A stretch of 64,000 nucleotides of DNA from Stenocarpella maydis (GCA_002270565.1 NQMI01000033.1:305909-369908), one strand, 5' to 3'. Counted from the first letter of the stretch, positions 37,450-49,955 are shown. Numbers and translations: made by a program. The notes: generated by a model not told the origin, from the sequence alone.

Positions 37450-39848
37450 TTGTAATATAGTCTACTCTTGTATAAGAATAGAAACGGAAGTCCCAAAAAC
37501 CACGGAGCCGGAATCACGTTTCCAGCATATTTGTGCTGAATTTCCTTCATGGCGCAATCGGCAGCGTGTTGGATTATGCTAGGCAGATTGCAAAGATAGT
37601 AAGATAGTAAGATTGGCACAGCCCAATTGATTAATGCATGTACAGTGTGGCTGCTGAGAGGATCACTCCTACACCTACCACATCCCTGCAACGCTCATCA
37701 CAACATCCTAACGACCAACAATCAGTGGCATTTGCCTTGCAGTGGCATCTTGTGCTAATTTCATGGAGTCAGCCGGCACTGCCACAAAATAAGGCACCTA
37801 GTCTAGACTCTGCAATCCCGAGAGTCTGCGCAGTGTTCCCTCGATGTCGCAGTGTGGACGGGTGTTCAACCATAAGTGCCCGAGGTACGCAGATGCATTC
37901 CTGTCAGGCTCTGAGGGCATGACACTGGAGGAGGAACCACGGTCCATATTCTGATGGAATCCACAGGCTCTTTTTTTCTACATAGCCCTGGCAATAGTGA
38001 CAACACTATTTTCTTTGTGAACTTCCCCACTGAGATAAAGGGCCACTTTCCCCCCCGGGTGTTGTCCTCCAATCATGGTGATCAGGATGCAAGGAAAGAG
38101 ATCTATATAAGCCAGAAGCACTCAACTGCTCGTCTCCTCTAGCAACCTGCTTCCCACAGCACCACTACAAATCACTTGGTTATGGCGGATTGCTGCCGTG
38201 CTTAGATATATTAATATGTAATTCGTAAGCATCTCGTACTCTGAGTACTCGTATTTGAGGATTGCTAGGAGGTTTGTAGGTAGCAACAGAGGCAGCAGTG
38301 ATGCTTGTCGGCAAGATGTCAAAAATCGAGTCCAGGTGTTGATCAGGACGGCGGATTAGTCAAACCATGCAAGCAGAAGCCACGCAATGGATCAGCTAAG
38401 CGTAGAAGCTCGTGAGCTAAAGAACTTCCATCCTCAGCGTGAAATTCATTCTTATCCAAGCCATAGTTAAAAACAACATTGAAGCAGCAACGCTGGGGCT
38501 AGATCTCACCTAATGTAGTCACCTTACTTTCCCAGTCAACTTACCGGACAAATCAATGGGTCAATCCATCGGCACTCAGCAACGCTATCCTACCCGAGCT
38601 CTTTAACCTGAATTTCCTTACAAGTCTTCTACATCAAGCTTACATTATAATAATAAACTGAATACTTCCTCCACGCCGCAGCCAACGAGAAGTACTACTA
38701 AAGAACAACTCAAAATATTAACCATCCACCCCCCCCCCCAGAGGCCGACCAGAGAAATCAAACAATACACGCCTGAGAGCACAAACCACAAGCAGTTCAT
38801 GCAAAGAGGTCCCAGCGAGAACAGATACACCGAAACCAACTAATCATCAGGTCTACTTTAGGGCCTCTTTCTAAATTGCTATCTCAAATCTTTGCGAAGC
38901 GATTTAATCACTTAAAAACAAACGAGCAACTATACAGATGCTGCTCCTCATCTATCCAATATAAGGTCATAGTAGCAGCTACAATCTCCACAGCGCCCGC
39001 CCTTCCTTTCAGGTATAACTTCCATTTCACGCTTCCTTACTTAAGTACATTTGCCAACATCTGGGCACCAAGGTTAGGATCATATCACCGTACGCTCATG
39101 GTGGAATGAGCTTATCAGCGCGGAACACATCAACCATAAATGCGATCGATACTGTGAGGTTTGGCCGGTCCTAAAGCTCCTCAATAGGTTCCAGGATGTC
39201 TTCAGAACCAACCGAAGAGCAATCATGGGCGTGAAGCGAACTCAACGCAACCCCAGGATGGACACATAAGGAAGTCAAAACTCGCAACCTTCACCATTCT
39301 GGGCACCGAAGTCGACGCGAATCTCGGTCCGAGATGTTTATCAGAGCGCACCCCAGCAACTTGGATGAACAAATAATATCTAACACCACGTTCGTCTACA
39401 GGAGCCAGATAGAAAGCCCAGGATTGCCAGTTGGAGAAATAGGGGATGCTAGTCTCGCCGCTTGGTTCAGGACCATGAGCAATACGTAGGGCTATAAAAT
39501 GGGTGTGAACAGCAGCGCCAAAGGTTCGGAAATCACAAGGAGACTCCCATTGAGGAAATGAAGGCACAGAGAGGCGCAAATCGGGAATGAGGAAGCAGGT
39601 GGTTGTGTAAATGCGACAAAAGTGGAGCGAGAAGGAGATGCGAAGGGGGGGGGCAGGGAAGGGCAACTGATTGGAGGCAGGTTTGTGGGGAGGGGATGTG
39701 GAAGCTATATTCCGAGGAGCATGGGATATTAGAAGGATTGGACTTGAGGCAAGCAAAGGAGCAGCCTCGAGGAAATACGTGGGAGGGGATGCGGAGGCCC
39801 TGAGCTGCAGGGAGGAAAATAAGGAATAACATCGTGGACCCCCATTTC
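37450..39848. other. GC-normal island inside the AT-rich compartment
   Basis: About 2.4 kb of near-normal composition between AT-rich repeats. It holds only short frames, the longest being 177 residues on minus at 39223-39756, whose translation (for example GVRYYLFIQVAGVRSDKHLG) I do not recognise. It may be the remnant of a displaced gene or element. It ends at the single N at 39850. Confidence 0.4.
37541..37582 (+). other. tRNA-like 5' fragment
   Basis: CATGGCGCAATCGGCAGCGT resembles a tRNA D-arm with A box (TGGCGCAATCGG is common in eukaryotic tRNAs). No matching anticodon arm or B box follows, so this is at most a tRNA fragment or the head of a tRNA-derived SINE. Confidence 0.3.
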
Positions 39849-39849
39849 G

Positions 39850-39850
39850 N
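39850..39850. other. Single N, probable contig junction
   Basis: A single N coincides with an abrupt change of base composition to AT-rich DNA. It probably marks an unresolved assembly join or an ambiguous base. Confidence 0.6.
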
Positions 39851-40048
39851 TTTCTAGGCCTATTAGGTCTAGCAGAGTTAGTAGATTAGAAGAGGGCTAA
39901 TAGGGCCCTCTAGCTACTATTTCTTTAGTAGATAGATTTCTTTCTATAAGGGGGCTTTTCTTTACTTGTATTTCTCTCTTATATTTCCATTTTAGAGTAA
40001 GGGTTAAATGCTATAGGCCTATTAAGCCTATATCTTTAATAGAAGGGG

Positions 40049-40589
40049 TGTTGAACGGAACCGCATAGTAAGGAGTTACCTTAAACTTTATACAAGGAGT
40101 TATCCTAGACTTGTGAGTCAGGCGATTTTCGCTAAGTACGCCCAGTGCGTGCGTAACGCAAGATGAGTTTGGTGGCCGTGAGTTGATTATTTTGGTCTAT
40201 ATTTACACCTTAATCTAGACCTCTCCATTACCCTTATTTCTTATCCAAAAAGTATATAACTTAGTTCATTAGATAGCTTGATTTCTAAAGTTTATATATC
40301 CTTAATTTTGGTATTGCTAAGGCTATGGTTAGCTAGTTGCTTGGAACTAAAGATGGTGTGTTGGAAGGGCGAATTTTCTGGCATTTGCAAATTTGCACTA
40401 GAGCCTACCGCAGCGTGCCTGCGGGTGAGATGATATTAGAGGGTATATAAGGAGGGCTTACAGAAGCCCAACTTAATTTAATACAAAGTTGTCCAGACCA
40501 TTGTTAATCATCCCAATTTGCCTTAGAGTACCATACTGCGACCCTGCTGAAACACACACATGCTGAACTGAATGCTATTTTATAGCACA
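40049..40589 (+). repeat. LTR of family C, RIP-mutated copy
   Basis: Starts TGTTGAACGG and ends TAGCACA (TG...CA). It aligns along its whole length with 58091-58606, and the shared sequence continues to ATTCATCAG. Compared with that copy it carries many C-to-T and G-to-A changes (for example GATGATATTAGAG for GACGACGTCGGAG), the RIP signature. A TATATAA promoter motif is conserved. There is no 5-bp target duplication and no primer-binding site, so it looks like a solo or truncated LTR. Confidence 0.75.
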
Positions 40590-40616
40590 AAATTCATCAG
40601 ATTAATAAAGAAGTAA

Positions 40617-40770
40617 AACTTAATAATTACGAACTAAAATATTAAATAAAGAAATTCCTTAATTATAAGATATGTAATAATATAATAAAATACCTAGTTA
40701 AATAGAAAGAATATAATAATAAGGATAACTTATAAGAACCTATTAAGAATCTAATAAAATACCTAAAGAT
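40617..40770 (+). pseudogene. Chromodomain fragment of a Ty3/gypsy chromovirus
   Basis: Read with stops allowed, the plus strand gives a chromodomain-like string with KYLVK, then a stop where Trp is expected, KEYNNKDN and EPIK. This corresponds to the consensus KYLVKWKGY...TWEP of integrase-linked chromodomains. Trp codons have become TAG or TAA by RIP. The rest of the element is not recognisable here. Confidence 0.6.
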
Positions 40771-41230
40771 ACTTTAAATATACTATTAAATAACTAATTA
40801 GAAAATCTTATATTAATACTCTAATCTATAATACTAAAGCTACTATCTTATTAAACCTTAAAGGTTGCCTTAAATTCCTTAGCTATAAATAAGTTAATAG
40901 TCTTAATATACTTAAAATACTCAGTTTTATTAGACTTATCTAAAGATATTAAACCTATATTTATTAACTTAGTATTATAATATACTAAGGATTCTTACTA
41001 TAAGTATACTTATTTTAACTATATTATTACTTTATTTACTTAGTAATAGGCTTTATAAAGAGCTTCTTGAACCATAGATTCTTAAATATAAAGCTTCTTC
41101 TCTTTAATAATTATATAGAAAACTAAAAATAATTTAGCTAAAATACTTATATTATAATAAAAAGATGACTTACAGATATTTATAAGAACTTTAAAACTAT
41201 TACACTTATTACTATACTTAGTATAGGCAA

Positions 41231-41520
41231 AATAATATAATACTCCTTCTATTATCTAATATAACTACTCTATTATGAACCAACACGATGGTAACCCAGG
41301 ATCCAGGGTAAACAAGACCAATTGCTATAATGCAACCCTGCAGGCATAAGATAACGGGATGCGCTAGGATAGGGTTAGGGTTAAGGATCCACCCTAATCA
41401 ATGGAATCACTATTAATTCCATTAATTAATACTCCATCAATAGAACTATTATCAACTCTATCAATTATAAATAATGAGTCGGAATATATATACGGATATA
41501 ATTATCATTATAGTAGATAG
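41231..41520 (+). repeat. Family A LTR 5' part, identical to 42874-43163
   Basis: Contains the family A LTR start (TATTATGAACC at about 41271), a telomere-like AGGGTTAGGGTTAAGG segment and the variable AT-rich part. The sequence is identical to the block right of the N at 42871; identity continues about 60 bp into the next LTR and then stops abruptly. See findings. Confidence 0.75.
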
Positions 41521-41964
41521 TGTAATGATCAGAGGGTTTCCGAGTGCATTAAACCTAAAAGATCAAGGGTTTATGTTCAGAATACATTATTAGGCAGTTA
41601 TTAAGCAATATTATTGGCTAATAATAATCACTAGCTATTAGGCTATCCAATACTAGGATTAAATACTTAGATTAATAACTAAAGAGTCTATTCTATAAAA
41701 ACTATCTATTATGGTGATAACTATATCCATATATATATTCTAATTCTTCAGTAGCTTAATAAAATCAATAGTAATACTATCAACTGGGTGCTACTCAATA
41801 GAATCAACATAAATCCCATCAACCCTAGTAGGTCCTTAACCCTAACCCTAATAAGGTAGCATCACTAATTGGATCAGGTGGAGCGCTCTTTTTAGGGGCC
41901 ACTTCCCGACCTACAGGGTTATCTTCTACAGTAGTCAGCCGCCAATACGTATTAGCTTATAATA
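41521..41964 (-). repeat. Family B LTR, 3' LTR of a minus-strand element
   Basis: Plus-strand text runs TGTAATGATC to CTTATAATA, so on the minus strand it reads TG...CA after allowing for RIP. It is preceded on its left by GATAG. On its right, the minus strand shows a purine tract (GGAGGGAGATAG) directly against the LTR, the polypurine tract expected before a 3' LTR. This gives the minus-strand orientation. It is homologous to 43164-43608, 58654-59115 and 59580-60054. Confidence 0.75.
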
Positions 41965-42049
41965 CTATCTCCCTCCTTGCTTCTTTTAGCCTCAAAAGTG
42001 TTCCATAAGTTATTTTCGCTTATCTATATTTTTATTTGCTTCTTCCTAA

Positions 42050-42720
42050 TTTATCATATTAGGTAGGGTCACTAAATCTTATCCCGCAAAGTCCTTCTCT
42101 ATTGCCAAGCATAAGGCTGCTCTTCTTTTCACCATTACCTCAAAGGGTAGTATCATTCCCATGCCTTATTCCTACTGCGAAGAGCACAACCTGGCCAAAA
42201 ACTATAAGGTTGCAGATTCAGAATCTGTCCGCTATTAAACCTATATTTGCCTCAATTTATCTAATTATAATATCTAAGGTCTCACTCCTGATCAGCTAAA
42301 TAAGGTTACCCTAACATACTATTAATTGGAGGAGGAGCTAAAGGCCGTAGAGGAGGAGGCTTAACAGCTAAACGCAAGAATTTTGCATCTTTATAAGCAG
42401 AAGCAGTTATAATATAAGAAGATAATGCATGCGGTTTATTAGGGCATCAATAATATAGAGGAGTTAAAGTAAGTGGAGAAGGAGGAGGCTGAAGTAGAGC
42501 GGAGGCGGATTACTAAGCAGTCCGCTAAGGTTATTCACCGAAGTTCCACTAAGGAGGCTAGTGGGATAGTAGCGCAGGAGGTATAGTTACATTCCAAGGG
42601 TAAAGTAGGAGTTTTTGATTAGAGTTCCCTAATAGGTAATGGTACTAGTTGGTCTGAATTTATAAGTACTAGTAATAAGGGTGGTAAAGGAAATACGTCT
42701 ATAGGTAGCTTGTCTTAGTG
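42050..42720 (+). pseudogene. Decayed accessory frame of the family B retrotransposon, antisense to its pol direction
   Basis: Allowing RIP stops, the plus strand encodes a continuous protein-like string: MPYSYCEEHNLAKNYKV near the start, then a coiled-coil-like stretch (LEEELKAVEEEA, NNIEELK, VEKEEAEVERRR), then GVFD and SLIGNGTSWSEF near the end. The stops fall where Gln or Trp is expected (TAG/TAA for CAG/CAA/TGG). It resembles short proteins often predicted beside fungal LTR elements. It lies between the polypurine tract/LTR at 41521-41980 and the contig break, on the strand opposite to the element's transcription. A related frame is at 51850-52600 (minus). Function unknown. Confidence 0.6.
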
Positions 42721-42870
42721 CCTGATTCTTATTACTAGGAATGGAACTTGTTTAATCATTATCTAACTGGTCCTAGTTTCTAGCTGTTTTTTAGTCTACT
42801 GGTCATGCTGTATCATTCTGATCCTATTTTCCTATAACTAGTATTCACTAGGGTGCAGGGTGCAGATACT

Positions 42871-42871
42871 G
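42871..42871. other. Single N, probable contig junction
   Basis: The N is followed at once by about 350 bp identical to 41231-41583, which suggests two contigs joined without resolving their overlap. Confidence 0.65.
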
Positions 42872-42913
42872 NAAATAATATAATACTCCTTCTATTATCT
42901 AATATAACTACTC

Positions 42914-43818
42914 TATTATGAACCAACACGATGGTAACCCAGGATCCAGGGTAAACAAGACCAATTGCTATAATGCAACCCTGCAGGCATAAGATAACGG
43001 GATGCGCTAGGATAGGGTTAGGGTTAAGGATCCACCCTAATCAATGGAATCACTATTAATTCCATTAATTAATACTCCATCAATAGAACTATTATCAACT
43101 CTATCAATTATAAATAATGAGTCGGAATATATATACGGATATAATTATCATTATAGTAGATAGTGTAATGATCAGAGGGTTTCCGAGTGCATTAAACCTA
43201 AAAGATCAAGGGTTTATGTTCAGAATACGTTGTTAGGCGGTTGATAAGCAATATTCATTAACTAACAATAATCACTAGCTGTAAGGCTATCTAATACTGG
43301 GATTGAATACTTAGATTAACGACTGAAGAGTCTGTCCTATGAGAGCTATCTACTATAGTGATAATCATATCCGTATATATATTCCGACTCTTCAGTGGCT
43401 CGATAGAATCGATAGTAATGCTATTGACTAGGTGTTGCTCAATGGAGTCAACACAGATCCCATCGATTCCGGTGGGTCCCTAACCCTAACCCTGATAAGG
43501 GGGCGTCACTAATTGGATCATGTGGGACGACCTTTTCGGGAGCTGGCTCCCGACCTGCGGGGTTGTCTTCTGCGATAGTCAGCCGCCAACGCCTGGTGGT
43601 CCATAACAGATAGCTCTCATAAAACAGACTCTTTAGTTATTAATCTAAGTATTTAGTTCTATTAACTAGATAGCCTTATAGCTTCTCATTATACCCTCTT
43701 TATGAATAATATCTTTATATACTGCAACTTAGTTATATGCTGTCTCTATGCTGCTCTGCTAATATAAACCCTATAGGTTACCTACTAAACCCTATAAAGG
43801 TTTAGTATACTCATTATA
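42914..43818 (+). repeat. 5' LTR of element A, split by a solo LTR
   Basis: Starts TATTATGAACC (TGTTATGAACC before RIP) and ends CTCATTATA. After removing the inserted LTR and one GATAG copy, about 455 bp remain, close to the 477 bp of the 3' LTR, and the two align throughout. The leader TTTTGATAACTCTTATTTA follows directly. Confidence 0.8.
43159..43613 (+). mobile_element. Solo family B LTR with perfect GATAG target duplication
   Basis: The LTR occupies 43164-43608 (TGTAATGATC...CCATAACA, 445 bp; TGT/ACA termini) and is flanked by GATAG at 43159-43163 and 43609-43613. The other LTR of element A shows the uninterrupted site with a single GATAG (near 52947), which proves the insertion boundaries. 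No internal sequence remains, so it arose by LTR-LTR recombination or is a collapsed copy. It is less RIP-mutated than the copy at 41521-41964. Confidence 0.9.
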
Positions 43819-43889
43819 TTTTGATAACTCTTATTTAGAACGGTTATGTATGTAACTAACTGAATAATATGAAAATATAATATCAACTA

Positions 43890-44860
43890 CTTCCTCTAAT
43901 AATGGACAGGCCCAGATTATAAATGCTTAGGAAATGGCCCTGCAGATTGGAGCCCTCTAATAGGAAATTAATTATCTCTATATAGTTTAGTAAGCTAAGG
44001 CTTATAAAATGGATAAACCCAGCCCCTATAAGGGCGATAAGGGAACTCTTTAGGGATTCTTCACTTAATACTATACTTACTTTAAGTATTATAAACTTTA
44101 GTTTATAACTAACTATAATAAAACTATCTTTATTAGATATTACCTTAAGGAAAACGCCCTTACTTTGTTTAAACCGATTCTTAAGACACTACTTGGGGAA
44201 TAATAAAAAGAATTAAGATAGTAATACTAAAGCCATCTTTAAGAAATATAATAACTTTAAACAAGCCTTAAAAGATGCTTTTAGCAACCTAAATGAGAAA
44301 TAAACTACCAAGTAATAACTTATGCAACTTAGATAATAAGGATCAGCTTCTAAGTATGCTGCCTACTTTAAGCAACTTACTACTCACATTAGTTAGGGTA
44401 ATAAAGCACTTATAAGCTAGTTCTATAAAGAACTTAGAGAAGATATTAAAAATGAGCTTTCTATAAGCAGATAGGCCTAAGGAACTTATAAAGTATATTG
44501 CTATAGCTGTATATAGTATTAATTGCTTATTTAAATAATAATAAGAGCAATAATATAAGAATCCTAGAAACTAATAAAAGTCCTAATAATAACTTAATAA
44601 TGGAAAGAAGTACTATTATAAAGGCAACTTCTATAATAATTAGTAATAATAATATAGAACTACCTATAATATCTATCTAGAACCTATAGAGCTTAATATA
44701 GTATAGTAATACCCTAATAATAATTAGAAATACTATAATTATAAAAGGCTGGGCTATTTCTCTAAGAAATACTGCCAGCTTAAAAAACAACTATTTAAAC
44801 CTATCCCAAAAGAATAATAACAGGTTGATATAAATTTATACTAGATATAGCCTAAATAAT
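43890..44860 (+). pseudogene. Gag of element A with CCHC knuckle, RIP-degraded
   Basis: With stops allowed, the plus strand reads as a gypsy gag: KPSPYKGDKGTL then GFFT, later SKYAAYFKQLTTHI and ELREDIKNELS. A CCHC zinc knuckle at about 44731-44785 appears as YYNYKRLGYFSKKYCQL, with Cys-to-Tyr changes (TGC/TGT to TAC/TAT) at the metal ligands. The ATG near 43896 follows the leader. Confidence 0.7.
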
Positions 44861-45934
44861 ATAGCTATTTACTTAATAAAGAATACTTAATATACCCAAA
44901 AGGCAAGACACCTTATATTTATTAACCTAACGTCTATATAAAATATTTAATTTACCCTAATAAAAGTAAACCTAAGAATCCAAACAACCTATTAATTATT
45001 CCTAAGAAAGCAATAGATACTAGCCCTAAGTATAAAGCCATTAACTAAACCTCTTGCTTTAACAACTAATAGTTACTATACCTTTTAAAGAAAAAAGCCT
45101 CTAGATAATTCCCTAAACAACCTTAGCAAGAAAAATAATTAGTAATAGGAAGATAAGAACTACTATATAATATAGTAATAAATAATAGTAACTTGAACTA
45201 CTTAAGCACTATAAAAGATACTCCAAAGAATAATAAAAACCCTATATAAGATAATAATAAATATAGAAACCCTAATAAGAATCCTAAAAAGCACCTAGGA
45301 AAGTATCAACTTATTATACCTAGTACTAATATAATTAGAATTACTATTATAGGGATACCCCTAGCACAGGCTATAAAAGAACTATACCAGCCTCCAATTA
45401 GAGAAACTAGAGATAAGGCCTATCTCTAGCTATAGTACCCTAAGTATGCTAAGATCTTATAAATCTTATATATCTAGCATACTTATTACATTTATTTTTA
45501 AGAGAAAAATAGCTAATCTTTCTTCTCTAAAAGGTTCTACTTAAGACTTATTATAAAAACCTATAAGAACTTTAAACTTAAGCATTAAAAGATCACTACC
45601 TATAATAAGACTAAGGCCTATATAATCATTAAACTTAATAAGGAGCTATTACTCAGATGCTTATAAGGACTTAATAGAGTATAGGCATATAAGTTAACTA
45701 GATGCCCTATTTACATAAATAAGAAACTCCTCCTCTAGCATAAGGAAATAAAATAATAATATAACTAATAATAGTAATACTTAGTATATAAATAACTAAA
45801 ATAGGGAAAAGATAATAATTACTTATAAAGGAATAATAATTAATTATAAACTACCAATCCTCATATATAACTTATAAAAGTTATATATATATTATTTTAA
45901 AAATTGAAATTAATAACAAAATATATAATATACT

Positions 45935-45977
45935 ATTAGATAGTAGCACTTAAGGCAACTTTGTATTACTAAGCATT
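45935..45977 (+). pseudogene. Aspartic protease motif of element A, interrupted
   Basis: The string ILLDSS, one residue, a stop and then GNF corresponds to the retroviral-type protease motif LLDSGAQGNF with Gly and Ala altered and Gln turned into a stop. The copia-type element inserts a few codons further on, at AGCAT, and the frame resumes after 49960. Confidence 0.6.
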
Positions 45978-46149
45978 GTTATAGGGTTTGTAGACAAGTC
46001 TAGGGAATCTAATTGAATTGATATAGAGTACGAAAGATAAAGAAAAGAGAGATAAAGGGTCCGCATAGGGAGCCCTCAGGAAATATATCTAAATACTTAG
46101 AGTCTAGTTATATAAGCTGAATAACCAGCCCTAAGTAACACCCATTATA
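45978..46149 (-). repeat. Copia-type LTR, 3' LTR of unit 1
   Basis: 172 bp. On plus it runs TGTTATAGGG to CCCATTATA. The polypurine tract of unit 1 lies directly right of it, at 46150-46160. Confidence 0.85.
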
Positions 46150-46977
46150 TTACCCCCTAACTAGGGATACTGCCTCTATGAGCGATATATATGCTGCCTC
46201 TATTAGCATTTGCATGCTGCCTTAGTTAGCAATTTGCATCCCTCCCAACTACCTGGATTATCTACAAATCGCTGAATTTCCCCTAGATACCGGGTAGTAC
46301 TATATAGTTTTCGCTTAGTCTATCTCTATTAGCAATCTAGCTTAATTAGCCTCTTTTAGCAAATCAGATTACTACAGAGCTGCTAATAGGGGCTTCTAGT
46401 AAAAAGATAAGCCTACTTAACTAGTTTCTTCCCTATTTAACCTAGATTTGATATATATATATAATATTTCCCTACTTCTTTTTACTTTATTTATTAATTA
46501 TCCTTTATAACGTCTTATTAACTTACTATAATAGGTATTAAAGATTATATAGCTACTACTTTAGATTTCTTATAATTTTAAGCTATATAGCCTGATTTTC
46601 TATATTTAAAGTAAGAGCTAGGTATAGATTTTTCTTATTACTAAAGATAAGCTAAGTTTATATTAACCTCTATTAGGTTAGCAGTTAGGAGAGGAGGCTT
46701 AGGTTCTACTATAAGTATGCTGGAGAGCTTTTATACTAGGGTATAAAACTTTATATAGTCTTTTAGTTAGTCTTTAGCTTCTAACTTCTTCTTTATATCC
46801 TTATTACGAGTAATAATTAATAGTATTACCTTAGTATCTAAGGGCTAAGTATTAGCTTCTGCTTTAAAGAGGGTAGAATTAAATATATAAAGAAATAAGT
46901 TTATAAGGCCTACTTATTATATATTAGCTAGATATTAGTAAGCTTTCTTAGTATTATTTAGGTCCTTATATATAGTC

Positions 46978-47008
46978 NNNNNNNNNNNNNNNNNNNNNNN
47001 NNNNNNNN
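46978..47008. other. Run of 31 N (assembly gap)
   Basis: The gap lies in unit 1 of the copia-type array. Left of it the sequence matches 49381-49420; right of it the sequence matches about 57890-58085, so unit 1 may be a false join of two repeats. Confidence 0.95.
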
Positions 47009-48418
47009 ACTTATATATTATTTATAATATAGGGTTTTAGTATAATGATTATAGCTGGTTCTTGGATGATAAACCTAGTAAGCGGCTTTATATTTAAGCG
47101 GCGTTTAAGGTAGAATCATTCTAAGTAATATAATGATAATAATTAAAAGTTATTAAAGCTATTTCTAAGTAAATATTTAAATTAGCTACTAAATAGCTAT
47201 CCTAATCTATACTATCCAGTAGTAATAACTATAAGTCTATATAATCTATCTCTTTACCTTAGCTTACTTTGCTTACTGTCTTACTAATAAGCTAGTAATC
47301 CTAGTAATTTAATAGATTATTTAACTTACTACCTTACTAGTAATTTGAGTAATCCTTCTTTATATAAGTAAGTAATCTAGGTTATATATATTAATAGCTA
47401 TACTTCTTCTTATAGGCTTAATTAGCTATTTTATAGGGTTTATCCATATCTCCAGGAGACTAATAGTTTATTTGTTAGTTTTATTTCCTATTATATTTAT
47501 AATATTATTTTTCTTTTTTAATTACTTTTTATTCTAAAAAAAGCTATGTAATTAAGTTCTTTCTCTATTTTCTTTATTTATATATATATATATATCTTAT
47601 TTTCCGTTATTTATTAATTATTTATATCATTAGGTAATGTATTTAAACATTATTTTACAAATTAAAGTAATATAATACTCTTACTTTATTAATTTTAAGA
47701 AAATAAATTAAATATAAAATACGTTTAATTATATTAACAGTATAAGTTATATAATGTAAATTTAAATAATAAGAGATATTATAATAGTTATATTTATTAT
47801 AGTTATTTTTATATAAAATAGGTATATTTATAACCTTTAATAAGTAATAAATCATCTTATTTATTTATTCTTATTTTTTTTATCATAGGTTTTTTAGTTT
47901 AAGATTAAGTTTTTTAAAAAAAAAATACTTAAAATATGAAAAAGATGAGGCTAAAAATATACTATTTTAAATATAAAAAGCCTCTTTAAAAAAAGCAATA
48001 TAAACTAAGTAAGTATCTTATTAAGCTAGGTACTCTTAAGTAATAATATTTTAAGGTAATAAAATAAGAAGAAGCTTATTTATTAGTAAATTAAATATCT
48101 TGAAAGCTTTCAATTTAGGTTTTTTCTTTAAGCTAATAATAAATTTAGAGTTATTAATTAGAAGTTAGCAATATTTAATCCTAAAAGTGATTTTTCTAAT
48201 TAGGTATTTAGTAATAATATATTTAAATACTTTTAGGTAATTTATGAAATACTTAATAAACTTTTATAAGTTAATTTTATCCTTGTATTCGTCTTATTTA
48301 AATAATTATTATATTATTCTATTATATATTTTATGATTTAGAAATATCTTTACTTTATATTATAATTTACAAGTATTCAGTATTATTTTTTATTAGTTTT
48401 ATGGCTCTAAATATTAAT

Positions 48419-48590
48419 TGTTACGGGGTTTATGGATAAATCCAGGAATCTGATTGAGTTAATATAGAGTATGAAAGATAAAGAAAAAAGAGATAAAGGG
48501 TTTTTATAGGGAGCCCTTAGGAAACGTATCTAAATACTTAGAGTCCGGTTATATAAGCCGGATAACCAGCCCTAGGTAACGCCCATTATA
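48419..48590 (-). repeat. Shared middle copia-type LTR with primer-binding site
   Basis: 172 bp and the least RIP-mutated of the three (TGTTACGGGG, GTCCGGTT). It carries the primer-site-like sequence on its left side (about 48395-48418) and a polypurine tract on its right, so it serves as 5' LTR of one unit and 3' LTR of the next. Confidence 0.85.
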
Positions 48591-49782
48591 TTACCCCCTA
48601 ATTAGGAATACTACCTTTATTAGTAATCTATATGCTGCCTCTATTAGCATTTATATACTGCCTTAATTAGTAATCTATATCCCTCTTAACTACTTAGATT
48701 AACTAGAAATTACTAAATTTCCCCTAGATACTGGGTAGCATTATATAGTTTTTACTTAGCCTGCCTTTATTAGCGATCTGGTTTGGTTAGCCTCTTTTAG
48801 CAAATTAGACTACTATAGAGCTGCTAATAGGGGCTCCTAGTAAAAAGATAAGCTTCTTTAAATAGTTTCCGCCCTATTTAATCTAGATCTAATATATAAA
48901 TATAATACTTCCCTACTCCTTTTTACTCCATTTATTAATTATTCTTTATACACTCCTATTAACTTATTATAGTAGGTATTAAGGATTATATAACTATTAC
49001 TTTAGATTCCTTATAATTTTAAGCTATATAATCTAGTTTTTTATATTTAAAGTAAGAGCTAGGTATATATTTTTCGTAGTATTATAAATAAGCTAAATTC
49101 ATATTAATCTTTATTAGGTTAGTAGTTAGGAGAGAAGGCTTAGGTTCTACTATAAGTATACTAAAGAGCTTTTATATTAGAGTATAAAACTTTGTATGAT
49201 CTTCTAGCTAGGCCTTAGCTTCTAACCTCTTCTTTATATTCTTATTAAGAGTAATAGCTAATAGTATTATTTTAGTATTTAAGGGCTAAGTGTTAGCTTT
49301 TATTTTAAAGAGTGTAGAATTAAATTTATAAAGGAATAAGTTTATAAGGCCTACTTATTATATATTAGCTAGATATTAGTAAGCTTTCTTAGTATTATTT
49401 AGGTCCTTATATATAGTCTTTATAATAGAAATTAAGAAAGCTATATTAAATATTTTATAACCTATACTTCTTAATGCTTTAGCCTAAATTATAAAAGCCT
49501 AAAAGATATTAGTTAATCTAGATTTATTAAATTTTAATACTAATTAGCTATATATATAGTATAATTATATATATTTTAAATTAATTATAATACTATTTAT
49601 AATAATTATTATATATATTTTAATCTATTATATTTTTACGTCTTATAAACCCTAAAAAGAGGATATATTAGGCAAGTAGGCATAGGAAAGTTAAGGGAAA
49701 TTAGATATTTAAGAATAGATATTAAAAAAAGAAAACAAATACTCTTTTAGACTAGTTAAGTAAAGACGAGAATCTTTTATAA

Positions 49783-49955
49783 TATTATAGGGTTTATAGA
49801 TAAGTTTAGGGCATCTAATTGAATTAATATAGAGTATGAAAGACAAATAAAAGAGAGATAAAGGGTCCCTATAGGGAGCCCTTGGGAAATGTATCTAAAT
49901 ACTTGAAGTCTGGTTATATAAGCTGGATAACCAGCCCTGGGCAACACCCATCACA
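49783..49955 (-). repeat. Copia-type LTR, 5' LTR of unit 2
   Basis: 173 bp, TATTATAGGG to CCCATCACA on plus. It directly abuts the target duplication AGCAT. No primer-binding site follows on its inner side, so unit 2 has lost that region. Confidence 0.85.

Noticed and set aside
41371..41387. Interstitial telomere
   Set aside because: The TTAGGG-like repeats are short and recur at the same place in every related LTR, so they belong to the retrotransposon rather than marking a chromosome end.
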